A stretch of 64,000 nt of DNA, from contig CAVYEG010000002.1 of NCBI GenBank assembly GCA_963767565.1, forward strand, positions 1-64,000, written 5' to 3'. This DNA comes from Palsa-504 sp963767565 (GTDB taxonomy: Bacteria; Actinomycetota; Actinomycetes; Streptosporangiales; Streptosporangiaceae). This document shows, in pieces, positions 1 to 8,113 of the stretch (position 1 is the first letter of the stretch; the number at the start of each line of letters is the position of its first letter). The translations under genes and the position numbers were made by a program. The notes under the pieces are model-generated. The model was not told the DNA's origin and did no database searches. It saw only the letters and a list, made by a program, of their open reading frames with translations.

Positions 1-308
1 CCCTCCAGCGCGGGACCGCCGGTCACCCACCCGCCGCCGAGCTGCAGCAGGCCCGTCGCGACCGCGACGCACCACGGCCGGTGCAACGCCCTGATGTCAG
101 CCATCGTCCGCAGCTTCGACGGCACGTCCACGCCGAGCGCCGCGCCTGCCGCGGGCACGTCGGCCTTGCGCAGCACCTGGCCGGCTGTCACAGGTCGCGG
201 GCCCGTCGCGATCCAGCGGCCCAGGGCGACGGCCCGACCCACTACAACGCTCTCGCGCGCGAGCCGTGCGGCGTCGCGAAGCTCGCTCCCAGAAGCCGCT
301 ACGTCCAC
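1..308 (-). CDS. Hypothetical protein, N-terminal part (runs off left edge)
   Basis: An open minus-strand frame begins at a GTG at position 308 and runs without a stop to the window edge, giving 102 codons. Third positions are almost all G or C, which supports coding. The visible part is mostly helical, with segments such as ELRDAARLARESVVVGRAVA followed by GRWIATGPRPVT and KLRTMADIRALHRPW, and a GTG codon opens it. I do not recognise the family. It follows two small genes on the same strand and may be the last of a short group. The start is uncertain because no clear ribosome site is visible. Confidence 0.5.
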   Translation of the reverse strand, partial: MDVAASGSELRDAARLARESVVVGRAVALGRWIATGPRPVTAGQVLRKADVPAAGAALGVDVPSKLRTMADIRALHRPWCVAVATGLLQLGGGWVTGGPALE

Positions 309-443
309 ATCGCGACCTTACTGCCGCCTGGTTTCAGCCAGGCTTGGCACCGACGCGTCCGCGCTATCAGGTCGGCTGCGTCGTTGCCCGGTACGGCTGC
401 CGTGAGCTTGTGACAAGCTGCACAAGGCGTCTCCCCGGAAACG

Positions 444-683
444 TCAGGTTGCTTGCCCACCTGAACCGGCGCGGCCGAGCGTGACGAGGGCATTGTCGCG
501 CAGGCCGGTGATGAATCCCGCTTTCCGGCGGGTGTCCAGGTGCGCGGCCACAGAGTCGCAAGCGGCGGCGGCCGCCCCGAGCGCGGTCGCGGCTACCAGC
601 GGCCGGTAGTGCGCGAAGTGCTCGCGCAGCAGGTCCATGCCCTCCCCAGGGCGGGCGAGGATGTCAGACCGCCGCAGCCGCAT
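444..683 (-). CDS. Hypothetical 79-residue protein
   Basis: A short minus-strand frame starts with ATG at 683. It holds an Ala-rich amphipathic stretch (LVAATALGAAAAACDSVAAH) and ends GSGGQAT. It lies 5 bp downstream of the preceding small frame on the same strand, which fits co-transcription. No family is recognised and the length is small, so the support is codon bias and tight spacing only. It could also be the 3' fragment of an older gene. The 135 bp between this gene and the left-edge gene hold nothing I can identify. Confidence 0.4.
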   Translation of the reverse strand: MRLRRSDILARPGEGMDLLREHFAHYRPLVAATALGAAAAACDSVAAHLDTRRKAGFITGLRDNALVTLGRAGSGGQAT

Positions 684-688
684 GCCGT

Positions 689-991
689 CTAGGTGCAGTC
701 ACCCCACGCCCATCCGGACAAGCCCGCCGGCGTGACCAGTCGGCGGCTGAGGCCGGCTGCGTCGGCATCGACGACGTCGGCGGTCAGGCACCCGGCCGGG
801 TCTTTGAAGAACACACGCAGAACAACGCGGGCCTCGTCCAGGCGGCTAATCCAGGACTTCGTCCCGCTGAACGGCTGCTGCGCATCCGGCACGAGCTTGC
901 CGCAGCGGACATCTTCGCTTCTCAGCGTCGGCTGGACCTCGGCATCGATCGGGAACCGGGCCAGCAGTTGACGCAGTACGGTGTCAAAGCG
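689..991 (-). CDS. Hypothetical protein, start unclear (possibly 5'-truncated)
   Basis: The frame from about 991 to 689 has coding-like codon use and a plausible globular sequence (for example SWISRLDEARVVLRVFFKD and ADVVDADAAGLSRRL). No ATG, GTG or TTG lies near the point where coding character begins. Upstream the frame merges into the antisense-free overlap with the DUF1841 gene and reads there as an Arg-rich shadow. It may be translated by coupling to the DUF1841 stop at 1006, or it may be a fragment. I do not recognise a family. Confidence 0.35.
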   Translation of the reverse strand, partial: RFDTVLRQLLARFPIDAEVQPTLRSEDVRCGKLVPDAQQPFSGTKSWISRLDEARVVLRVFFKDPAGCLTADVVDADAAGLSRRLVTPAGLSGWAWGDCT

Positions 992-1005
992 GGCCGGCCG
1001 CGGCG

Positions 1006-1653
1006 TCAGCGTGGGTCGAGTTCCTCCGGTGGCGGCCAGTCGCCGGGCAGTTCGGCCAACCGCCGCACGTAGTCCACACGGTCGAAGGGCCGCTTCTCGG
1101 CCATGGCCTCCCATACAGCTTCGGTGACCGGACCCATGACCAGGTGCATCACGTTGTGCCAGTCGTAGCCGAGCCCGGCGAGCCGCTGGACCGTCTGCCA
1201 CGTCTCGGGCGGGTCGTCGGCCAGCAGCTGGTTCGCGATCACCTGATGGAGCGTGACGTGCAGCGTGGGGTTCATCGGCTCGCCGTCGGCACCCGGCATC
1301 TCCTCGTGCCGCTCGAGCGCCTCCTTCATCTCCAGGTGCTGCGCCTCGAGCAGGAACGTGCGCTCGTCCTCGTCGTCCGGATCCAGCCGTTCCAGGTCAA
1401 GGCCGTGATAGGTGCCGTGTCCCGGCGGCACCGCCCAGGACCGCCTGTCGCCGGGGAGCGGCTCGTCGAACCAGCAGTCGGTGCCCTCATCGGGCACCCA
1501 CCCGGATATGCCTCCGGCTGGCCTGCCCTTTCCGCTCGGGCGGCCTGACGCCGGACGCCGGCTCCGGCCACGGCCGGGCGGACGCCCGCGACTTTTCGGA
1601 CTCACTCCGCGAGTGTCCCAGATGCACACGATGCCGTCATCCGTTCCCGCCAC
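1006..1653 (-). CDS. DUF1841 family protein
   Basis: The 215-residue product carries a C-terminal two-thirds typical of DUF1841, a small family of unknown function common in actinobacteria. The recognisable core is NPTLHVTLHQVIANQLL followed by DPPETWQTVQRLAGLGYDW and HNVMHLVMGPVTEAVWE, at about residues 125-190. The first 50 residues are a low-complexity Arg/Gly/Pro segment that is probably disordered, and the true start may lie further in. The gene is divergent from the Lsr2-like gene, with only 33 bp between them. A conserved His-rich helix (LHVTLHQ ... HNVMH) is visible, but no function is established. Confidence 0.7.
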   Translation of the reverse strand: MAGTDDGIVCIWDTRGVSPKSRGRPPGRGRSRRPASGRPSGKGRPAGGISGWVPDEGTDCWFDEPLPGDRRSWAVPPGHGTYHGLDLERLDPDDEDERTFLLEAQHLEMKEALERHEEMPGADGEPMNPTLHVTLHQVIANQLLADDPPETWQTVQRLAGLGYDWHNVMHLVMGPVTEAVWEAMAEKRPFDRVDYVRRLAELPGDWPPPEELDPR

Positions 1654-1686
1654 TCGCGCGGGCGGCCCGCGGGTTACCGTGGCCGT

Positions 1687-2067
1687 ATGGCGTCACAGCC
1701 AGCGCGCCCCCAGCTGGGCCTGTTCGATAACCCGGTGGGCGTCTTCAGCCTGGACGAACTCGTCGCGACCGTGCGCAAGCTCGAGCGCGAGCGGCCCGGC
1801 CGCACCGTGGACGAGCTTTCCGGCGCCGTGTTCACCGAACTGGCCATCAAGCGATCGCGGCGCGCCGCCGACCTCGTCGCCGAGGCCATCCGGCTGGCCC
1901 GGCCGCGTCAGCCAGGCACCGAGATCACCGGCTCACAGTGGCAGGCCAGCACATCCGAGGTCAGGAACTGGGCCCTCAGCGCAGGCTTCGAGCTAGGCGC
2001 CGACGGTAGCATCCCCGGCCCGGCCATCACCGCGTACAACCAGGTACATCCCGGCCGTCCCTACTGA
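1687..2067 (+). CDS. Lsr2-like DNA-binding protein
   Basis: A 126-residue protein whose last 35 residues (EVRNWALSAGFELGADGSIP then AITAYNQVHP) match the C-terminal DNA-binding domain of Lsr2, the actinobacterial AT-rich-DNA xenogeneic silencer. In that family an RGR-type hook enters the minor groove; here the hook position reads GSIP, so affinity may differ. The N-terminal part is not the usual Lsr2 oligomerisation sheet. Instead it has a helical segment (FSLDELVATVRKLERERPGR) that may be a different multimerisation or partner domain. I infer a nucleoid-associated or regulatory role; silencing of the nearby AT-richer RelA-like locus is possible but untested. Confidence 0.65.
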   Translation: MASQPARPQLGLFDNPVGVFSLDELVATVRKLERERPGRTVDELSGAVFTELAIKRSRRAADLVAEAIRLARPRQPGTEITGSQWQASTSEVRNWALSAGFELGADGSIPGPAITAYNQVHPGRPY

Positions 2068-2263
2068 CCTGACCGTCCCGGGATCATGGCGTGACCGCAG
2101 CCGCCTCCGTCACGTCCCGTCAGATAGGGGCTCTGCGCGCGCACCACCGGGCGAGCGCGTCGTTACACGCCGCTGAACCGGTGCCGGGTTGACATCGTTT
2201 CAGAAGGTGGCGGTCGGACACATGCCTCCCGGCGTCGTCCCCAGTCGTCCGCGGCCTACCGAT

Positions 2264-2306
2264 ATGCTACTTATTGCGATAGATGACATACTTTCAGTAA
2301 CATTCC
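2264..2306 (+). promoter_or_regulatory. AT-rich promoter-like stretch upstream of the RelA-like gene
   Basis: Most of the 2068-2333 gap is ordinary GC-rich sequence. Positions 2264-2306 are clearly AT-richer and contain several TAnnnT-type hexamers (TATGCT, CATACT). This is the likely promoter and 5' leader of the RelA/SpoT-fold gene. No operator palindrome was seen. Confidence 0.35.
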
Positions 2307-2333
2307 GTGCTCCGGGATGGCGGTGAGGGTCTG

Positions 2334-3305
2334 GTGAGAGCCGACCGGCCCGGTGACGCCGACATGCCGCCAGACGACCACCCAGATCGCCGGGACGACC
2401 AGGATGGCACCGGCGACCATGCTGCCCGCGCCGGTAAGGGCCAGGCCGAGACGCGCACCCGGCAGGAGTATTACTCCGACCTGCGCGTGACGGTTTCCAG
2501 GGAAGAATCCGGCATAGCGCGACAGACCATAGCGGAGGAACGGGCCGCCGCGGAGAGGTGGCAGGAGAGGGCTACGGAGTCCCGCTGGATGTGGAGCGAG
2601 TACCAGCGGAAGTGGCCGTCCGCGGAGCGCCCAGCGGTCGACAGATCGAAGGATCCGGCGGGCTCCTGGCGCGTGGACAGCAGTAGAGTTCTCGGCGTCG
2701 CCGACAACAGCCGGGTCGACGCAGAGTGCGACCGCATCGCCAAACGTGAGGAAGAAAAGATCTCACCTGCGCTGCGCGCTATAGAAAGTCAAGATCCGGA
2801 CCGACGCCTGGTCGGCTTCGAGCACCGCCTGAAAGGCCACGACCGCATCAAAGAGAAGGTTTACGACGGGATCAAGCTGCTGAAGCACTCCCCGGAAGAG
2901 GCTGTGTCGCTCGTGTCTGACACGATCCGCTACACCTTTCAGTATCGGGAGTCCCGCTACACTCAAGGCGTCTGGACTGATATCGAACGCCTAAAAGGCG
3001 AGGGCTTCAAGCTGCACAAGCTCAAGAATTACTGGTCCGATGATCAGTACAAGGGCATTAATAGCACGTGGATCGAGCCGGACACCGGCCAGCGTTTCGA
3101 AGTGCAGTTTCACACGCGTATCAGCTTCGAGGCCAAGCAGCTCACCCATACCGCCTATGAGCGGATCCGCAGCAAGCAGGCCGATGCGTTCGAGGAGCTT
3201 GTCCTGGAAGCCTTTCAGAAGAAAGTCACAGCCGATGTGCCGGTTCCGCCCGGCGCCGCCGACATTCCCGACTACCGGAAAGGGCGTAGATGGCAGACAA
3301 GATAA
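2334..3305 (+). CDS. RelA/SpoT-fold nucleotidyltransferase-like protein, putative toxin
   Basis: A protein of about 323 residues. Its C-terminal 170 residues resemble the RelA/SpoT nucleotidyltransferase fold found in small alarmone synthetases and in synthetase-type toxins. Visible landmarks in order are a helix with HRLKGHDRIKEKV, DTIRYTFQY, YKGINSTW, FEVQFHT and a helix FEAKQLTHTAYERI; the EVQFHT strand matches the EVQIRT strand of true synthetases. The N-terminal 150 residues are charged and helical, like delivery or linker regions of polymorphic toxins, but no WXG or PAAR motif is seen. I chose GTG 2334 because GAGGG lies just upstream; GTG 2307 is an alternative. The next gene overlaps its end by 16 bp, so the two form a coupled pair. 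Its base composition is less GC-rich than its neighbours, which suggests transfer. Catalytic activity is not proven. Confidence 0.6.
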   Translation: MRADRPGDADMPPDDHPDRRDDQDGTGDHAARAGKGQAETRTRQEYYSDLRVTVSREESGIARQTIAEERAAAERWQERATESRWMWSEYQRKWPSAERPAVDRSKDPAGSWRVDSSRVLGVADNSRVDAECDRIAKREEEKISPALRAIESQDPDRRLVGFEHRLKGHDRIKEKVYDGIKLLKHSPEEAVSLVSDTIRYTFQYRESRYTQGVWTDIERLKGEGFKLHKLKNYWSDDQYKGINSTWIEPDTGQRFEVQFHTRISFEAKQLTHTAYERIRSKQADAFEELVLEAFQKKVTADVPVPPGAADIPDYRKGRRWQTR

Positions 3306-3557
3306 CCTACTACGCAATTGTTGATGACCTAAGTAGCCGCGAGCAGCCTGCGTGGCGTCCTCCGGCGCATCTACTTCGAGGCCGGCGGTCGGCGGGATGA
3401 GGCGTTCAGTCAAGATCTCGTCTGGGAACGCACCGCCATGTTGGTTTCCGCCGAACGCGGCGACCTGCAAAACGAGTTCATCGAGATCACGGAGGAAGAG
3501 GCAAACCAGATCGTGGCACGGATCCGGGCTGACGTGACCGGCGCGAACGGTACCTAA
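3290..3557 (+). pseudogene. Small partner of the RelA-like protein (candidate immunity/antitoxin), frameshifted
   Basis: ATG 3290 opens a frame reading MADKITYYAIVDDLSSREQP, which stops at 3398-3400. Skipping one base, T3353, restores a continuous frame (GVLRRIYFEAGG ... DLVWERTAMLVSAERGDL ... NEFIEITEEEANQIVARIR) that ends at TAA 3557. The joined 88-residue product resembles small proteins that often follow this RelA-like family in actinobacteria. The overlap with the upstream gene implies translational coupling. The single extra base is either a real disabling mutation or a base-call error. If the upstream protein is toxic, loss of this gene would matter, so either the toxin is also inactive or the shift is an artefact. 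Confidence 0.55.
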
Positions 3558-3661
3558 CGCGCGAAGGGCCGCAGGGGGAGGGCGAGAACAGGAGCTACGA
3601 CCGGTCGAGGCGACGAGCCAGCCGGGGCGGTCCCGATCCGGCCGAGCAAGAGGCGAGGTCA

Positions 3662-4006
3662 TCAGCCGTGCTCGGCGAGTTCGGAAAGGAGTGCGGCCCG
3701 CCTTTCCTCAAGCGCCGTGAGCTGGGCCCGGAGCTGTCTCAGCTCGCGGTTGACCCGCTTCAGCTCGGTCCGCGCCTGCTGTTCTCGGAGGTATCGCTCG
3801 CCACGCCGGGTGCTGACCAGATCCTCGACCTCACGGCGGAGCAGCCGCAGCCACGGGTTCCCGTGGATCGCGGCGGGCCGGTACTGGAGCTTGCCCGCGC
3901 GGATCGCCGCGATGATCTCGTCCTGCGTCAACCCGAACTCCGCTCGAGCCGTCTTGTCGCTCAGCGTCGCGCCCTTGCGTCTCCAGTCATCGCCGTACAG
4001 CTCCAT
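3662..4006 (-). CDS. Small MerR/excisionase-like DNA-binding protein with coiled coil
   Basis: A 114-residue protein. Residues 18-60 look like a winged-helix or MerR/excisionase-type reader (ARAEFGLTQDEIIAAIRAGK followed by GNPWLRLLRREVEDLV). Residues 66-110 form a charged heptad-rich helix (YLREQQARTELKRVNRELRQ ... LEERRAALLSELA) that is very probably a dimeric coiled coil. The combination suggests a small dimeric DNA-binding regulator. It is convergent with the frameshifted partner gene and divergent from the Uma2 gene. Codon use is typical of the window. The precise family and target are unknown. Confidence 0.6.
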   Translation of the reverse strand: MELYGDDWRRKGATLSDKTARAEFGLTQDEIIAAIRAGKLQYRPAAIHGNPWLRLLRREVEDLVSTRRGERYLREQQARTELKRVNRELRQLRAQLTALEERRAALLSELAEHG

Positions 4007-4201
4007 GACCGGTCATTGTCTCGCAGGGCGGCCGCGGCGAGCCGGCGTTCACGTGGACGTCTCGGCCGAACGATCTCTGCTTTCTTGTCAACCCGGCGGC
4101 GGGGCGGAGCACCGTGAGCGGGCGAAAAGGGCTGTGACTGCTCGTGATGACTGGGCTCAGGAATGTCGCCAAAGTGGACGCCATGCACAGAAGGGGGCAC
4201 C

Positions 4202-4771
4202 ATGAGTGTCGTGACGATCGCCGAGGCCTGGCCCGCCGCCGGGCGCCCGTTCACCGTCGCCGAGCTGGACCGGATGCCCGATGACGGCCGCCGGTACGAG
4301 CTGCTGGACGGAGCGCTAGTAGTGAGCCCCCGGCCGACAACTATTCACCAAGTCGTGGCGGGAAGGCTGTGTGGCGTCCTGAGCGGCGCCTGCCCTGAGC
4401 ACCTGTGCGTCGTGCCCGAGCCGGCCGTGGAGCTCGGCCCGCAGACCGAGTTCGATCCCGATCTGGTGGTGGTCCGCATGGACCAGATCGGCGGCGCCAA
4501 GTTCACCGAGCCGCCGCTGCTGGCCGTGGAGGTCCGGTCGCCCAGTACCGCGCTGGTCGACCTGAACCGGAAGAAAGCCGCGTACGAGCGGTTCGGGGTC
4601 CCCTCGTACTGGATCGTGAACCCGGATCCGCCCCAGCCGGAACTGACCGTCTTCGAGCTGCGGGACGGCCGTTACGCTCTCGCGGCGAAAACGTCAGGGC
4701 TTTTCACCGCCGACCGCCCCTTCACCGTTAGCATCGACCCGGCCGACCTGACCCGCGGACTGCGCCGCTGA
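4202..4771 (+). CDS. Uma2 family (DUF820) restriction-endonuclease-fold protein
   Basis: A 189-residue Uma2 family protein. Members share a PD-(D/E)xK nuclease fold and are abundant in actinobacteria and cyanobacteria, but their biology is unsettled. Visible family hallmarks are RRYELLDGALVVSP near the N-terminus, the metal-site Asp in EFDPDLVVV, the Glu strand LLAVEVRSPST, and the terminal KKAAYERFGVPSYWIV followed by PELTVFEL. ATG 4202 was chosen because AAGGGGG lies at the expected distance; an upstream in-frame ATG has no such site. It stands alone, divergent from the small coiled-coil regulator. DNA cleavage is inferred from fold only. Confidence 0.85.
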   Translation: MSVVTIAEAWPAAGRPFTVAELDRMPDDGRRYELLDGALVVSPRPTTIHQVVAGRLCGVLSGACPEHLCVVPEPAVELGPQTEFDPDLVVVRMDQIGGAKFTEPPLLAVEVRSPSTALVDLNRKKAAYERFGVPSYWIVNPDPPQPELTVFELRDGRYALAAKTSGLFTADRPFTVSIDPADLTRGLRR

Positions 4772-4944
4772 CCTGGAATTATCGCCTCTCCTGCGCTTGG
4801 GATCGGCCGGCCACGCTGGCCATCCGCGCCCGGCAGCCTTCGGCTTTGCACGGTCATCCGCGGAAGCGTGCCTAGTAGCCCACGGCGGTTCACTACAGTC
4901 GCGTCAGAGGCAAGACGGTTTGCGGATACGGGAGGACGAAGGCC

Positions 4945-7311
4945 ATGGCGACGGCGGCGCGTGACCGGCTGGCCAGGACACTGCGCGGCGAGGCGCAGAC
5001 CGCGTTCAGCGTCGAACTGACGGCAAATACGGACGACCTGAGCCTGGAGGTCGAGGGCTTCGGGCACGTCAGGTTCCCGGTGACTCCTGCCAAAGCCCGC
5101 AAGCTCCTCGGCCTCGGTCAGCAGGCCCGGTTCGGCCGCGGCGAGCAGACGGTGACCGACCCGGACGTCCGCGACACGTGGGAGATCCCCAAGCACCTCG
5201 TCCGCGCCAAGTGGAACGACGCGACGCTGAAGGACATCCTCGCGACGGTAAAAGAAGAGCTGGGACTACCGAACGCTGCCGAACTGACTGCCGATCTTCA
5301 CTCCCTCCTGGTCTATGAGACGAACCAGCACTTCCTCGCCCACCAGGACTCGGAGAAGGACGACTCGATGGTCGGGACCCTGGTGGTGACGCTGCCGTCC
5401 AGCTACGCCGGCGGCGAGCTGATGGTGGGACACAACGAGGAGTGGAAGGCCTACCGGGGGTCGAAGACGGCGCTGTCGCTCGTCGCCTTTTACGCCGACT
5501 GCCGGCACGAGGTTCTCCGGGTGACGTCGGGCTACCGGATCACGCTCACCTACAACCTGCTCCTGCACGGCGACACCAGCCGTCCGGCGGGCGACGACGG
5601 AACCGCCGCCGAACTGGCAGACCTCCTCCGCGAGCACTTCAGCACGCCTGTGCCCCGCTATTACGGCGCACCCGCGGCTGACCCGCCGAACCGGCTCGCC
5701 TACCTCCTCGACCACGAGTACACGCCCCGCGGGCTGACCTGGCGGCGGCTGAAGGGCCCGGACGCGAGCCGGGCGGCCCTGCTGCGCGCCGCCGCGGACC
5801 AGGCAGGCTGTGAGGCCATCCTCGCGCTCGCCGACATCAAGACCACGCACAGCGCGTTCCCGGCCGATGAAGGCTACGGATACCGGCGCCGCGGCTGGTA
5901 TGACGATTACGACGAAGACGATGACGAGTACTCCGGCGGCGCGAGCGGCAGCCAACGCGGGTACGAGATCCAGGAGCTGATCGACTCCGAGGTCACCCTC
6001 ACCCACTGGACCGGGCCGGACGGTACCCGCCTGGAGGAGACCTCGCTGTACGTGGACGGCGATGAGGTGTGCGCGTCCACCCCGGAAGGCGACCTGGAGC
6101 CCTATTCCTCGGAGTACGAGGGCTACATGGGCAACTGGGGCAACACGCTGGACCGGTGGTACCACCGGGCGGCGGTCATCGTGTGGCCCCGCGAACAGGC
6201 CTTCGCGAACCGCGCAGAAACCTCCCCGGCCTGGGCTCTGGACGAGCTTGCCGCGATGGCGTCAGCCGGCGACGTGCCGGGCGCGCAGGCCGCCGCGGCG
6301 ACGCTCGCGCCCTTCTGGGATGGGGCGCTTCGCTCCCGGACGCCGGAGCAAGGGGGCAGGGTCTCCGGGCTGTTCGGCCAGGCGCTGCGGGCGGCGGACG
6401 CCGTGGCGGACGCGGGAACCGCGGCGATGCTGCTGCGCCCGTTCCGTATCGAGAACCTGACTGGCGCGGACGTGGACTCCTTCGGGAAGATCGCCGACGG
6501 GTACGGTCCTCAGTGGACGGCGGACCTGCTGCGGACGTGGTTCGGCGGGGACCAGCCGGCGTGGGCCTACGGCAGGGGAACCGAACGGCCGCAGTGGGTG
6601 GCGGACTGGCTGCCCGGCGTGTGCGAGGACCTGCACGTCAGGGGCGGCGCTGGCGCGGCGGGCGCGCAGCAGCTGGTTGACCTGGCGTGGGAGTGGACCG
6701 GCCAGGACATCGGCACGGGGCTCGCGTCGCCGTCACCCAGCTACCGTGACAACAAACTCGGTGACCTGGGTAAACCGCTCGCCTCGGTGCTGATCGCCGC
6801 CGCCGCGATCGGGGCCACGAGCACCCGGGATGCTGTTTGCGGATATATCCGGAAACCTCCGGACGCGGTGACCGCGCTGGAGATGTCCGCGCTGCGCGCC
6901 GCGGCGGAGATGTCCCGGGGCGGCATACGCGGCGATGCTGGCTTCGGCGACCTGGCCGCCGACTGCGCGGCGCGGCTCCGCGCCCGGCTCGCCCGGCCGC
7001 AGCGCGCGCCAGGCGACTGGTCGGTCGAACTGCCCGCGGGCGGCTGCACGTGCGAGCTGTGCGACACGCTCCGCGTGTTCCTGGAAGACAAGAGCCGGCG
7101 CACCTTCGAGTGGCCGCTCGCCCAGCAGCGCAGGCAGCACGTCCACTCCCGGATCGACGCCGCCGAACTGCCCGTCACCCACGTGACCAGGCGGCAAGGC
7201 AGGCCCTACACCCTCGTCCTGAAGAAGACCGAGGCGCTGTTCGCCCGCGAGCAGGAAGCCCGGATCAGGGACGAAACGGATCTGGAGTGGCTCACTGCCG
7301 CGTGCTGTTGA
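4945..7311 (+). CDS. Large 2-oxoglutarate/Fe(II) oxygenase
   Basis: A 788-residue protein with a prolyl-4-hydroxylase-type double-stranded beta-helix in its first third. The iron triad is visible as H133-x-D135 (FLAHQDSEKDD) and H188, with R198 (GYRITLTYN) placed ten residues on to bind 2-oxoglutarate, exactly as in the family. A GGEL strand lies between them. An acidic loop of Asp, Glu and Tyr follows at about residues 312-335. The C-terminal 400 residues are helical and end with a short Cys-containing segment (GGCTCELCDTLRVFLEDKSR) and a basic region. The substrate is unknown; the extra C-terminal domain suggests a protein or nucleic-acid target. There is no signal peptide. An AAGG ribosome site lies close upstream and no operon partner is evident. 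Confidence 0.8.
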   Translation: MATAARDRLARTLRGEAQTAFSVELTANTDDLSLEVEGFGHVRFPVTPAKARKLLGLGQQARFGRGEQTVTDPDVRDTWEIPKHLVRAKWNDATLKDILATVKEELGLPNAAELTADLHSLLVYETNQHFLAHQDSEKDDSMVGTLVVTLPSSYAGGELMVGHNEEWKAYRGSKTALSLVAFYADCRHEVLRVTSGYRITLTYNLLLHGDTSRPAGDDGTAAELADLLREHFSTPVPRYYGAPAADPPNRLAYLLDHEYTPRGLTWRRLKGPDASRAALLRAAADQAGCEAILALADIKTTHSAFPADEGYGYRRRGWYDDYDEDDDEYSGGASGSQRGYEIQELIDSEVTLTHWTGPDGTRLEETSLYVDGDEVCASTPEGDLEPYSSEYEGYMGNWGNTLDRWYHRAAVIVWPREQAFANRAETSPAWALDELAAMASAGDVPGAQAAAATLAPFWDGALRSRTPEQGGRVSGLFGQALRAADAVADAGTAAMLLRPFRIENLTGADVDSFGKIADGYGPQWTADLLRTWFGGDQPAWAYGRGTERPQWVADWLPGVCEDLHVRGGAGAAGAQQLVDLAWEWTGQDIGTGLASPSPSYRDNKLGDLGKPLASVLIAAAAIGATSTRDAVCGYIRKPPDAVTALEMSALRAAAEMSRGGIRGDAGFGDLAADCAARLRARLARPQRAPGDWSVELPAGGCTCELCDTLRVFLEDKSRRTFEWPLAQQRRQHVHSRIDAAELPVTHVTRRQGRPYTLVLKKTEALFAREQEARIRDETDLEWLTAACC

Positions 7312-7344
7312 TGGACCCGGCGGCGGAGAATGGACCTGCACCCG

Positions 7345-7438
7345 CGCCCGGCACCATGGCGGGCATCGCCCCGTCGGCGCTCTCGCCGGCCAGCGCGAGC
7401 ATCCTCGGGCCGTTCGCGCCGATGATCTTCGGATAGTC
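7345..7438 (-). pseudogene. Relic of a luciferase-like (LLM) flavin/F420 oxidoreductase
   Basis: Read on the minus strand this short stretch encodes YPKIIGANGPRMLALAGE followed by SADGAMPAMVP. This is the signature strand-helix of luciferase-fold monooxygenases (compare YLAALGPQMLRLAGETADGA in the intact gene at 62.4 kb). There is no start and no remainder of the barrel on either side. It is a gene fragment between the oxygenase and the reductase gene at 7454. Confidence 0.55.
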
Positions 7439-7453
7439 CACAAGGAGGCTCGC

Positions 7454-8011
7454 ATGGCCCGGCTGATCTACTCGGCCATCATGTCGCTCGACGGCTATAT
7501 CGCCGACGCGGACGGACGCATCGAATGGGCGGCGCCGGACGAGGAGGTGCACGCGTTCGTCAACGAACTCGAGCGGCCGGTCGGCACCTATCTCTACGGC
7601 CGCCGGATGTACCAGACGATGCGCTACTGGGAAACCGCGCATACGGTCGCTGACCGGCGGCCCGCCTCGCTCGACTTCGCGCGGATCTGGCAGGCGGCCG
7701 ACAAGATCGTCTATTCCACCACCCTCCAGACGCCGGACACCGCCAGGACCCGCATCGAGCGGGACTTCGACCCTGGCCAGGTCCGCAAGCTGAAGGAAGC
7801 GGCCCACCGTGACCTCACCGTCGGCGGCGCGCGGCTCGCCGCCCAGGCCATCGCGGCCGGGCTGGTGGACGAATACCAGCTGTTCGTCGTCCCGGCCGTG
7901 GTGGGCGGCGGCACCCGGGCCCTGCCGGACCAGGTCCGCCTGAACCTGGCTCTGGCCGAGGAGCACAGGTTCGGCAGCGGCACTGTCTATCTCTGTTACC
8001 GCCCGGCCTAG
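7454..8011 (+). CDS. Dihydrofolate reductase family protein (RibD C-terminal type)
   Basis: A 185-residue member of the RibD-C/dihydrofolate-reductase-like family of NADPH-dependent reductases. The start MARLIYSAIMSLDGYIAD is the family N-terminus. GRRMYQTMRYWE supplies the conserved G-R-x-x-Y helix, and DLTVGGARLAAQAIAAGLVD holds the GG cofactor loop. The C-terminal strands are DEYQLFVVPAVVGGGTR. An AAGGAGG ribosome site precedes ATG 7454. Substrates of such stand-alone proteins are mostly unknown. It is a different, more distant relative of the two duplicated reductases at 47.1 and 61.4 kb. It sits between two luciferase-fold relics, so it may have arrived by insertion. Confidence 0.85.
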   Translation: MARLIYSAIMSLDGYIADADGRIEWAAPDEEVHAFVNELERPVGTYLYGRRMYQTMRYWETAHTVADRRPASLDFARIWQAADKIVYSTTLQTPDTARTRIERDFDPGQVRKLKEAAHRDLTVGGARLAAQAIAAGLVDEYQLFVVPAVVGGGTRALPDQVRLNLALAEEHRFGSGTVYLCYRPA

Positions 8012-8113
8012 GGAAGCGGAAGCCGGGCGACGAGAGGCTCCTGGGGTACGGCGGCTCGGTCTTCCTCGATCATGACAGTGAGGTCGTGTCCGCCGGGCCC
8101 GCGCTGGAGGTCC

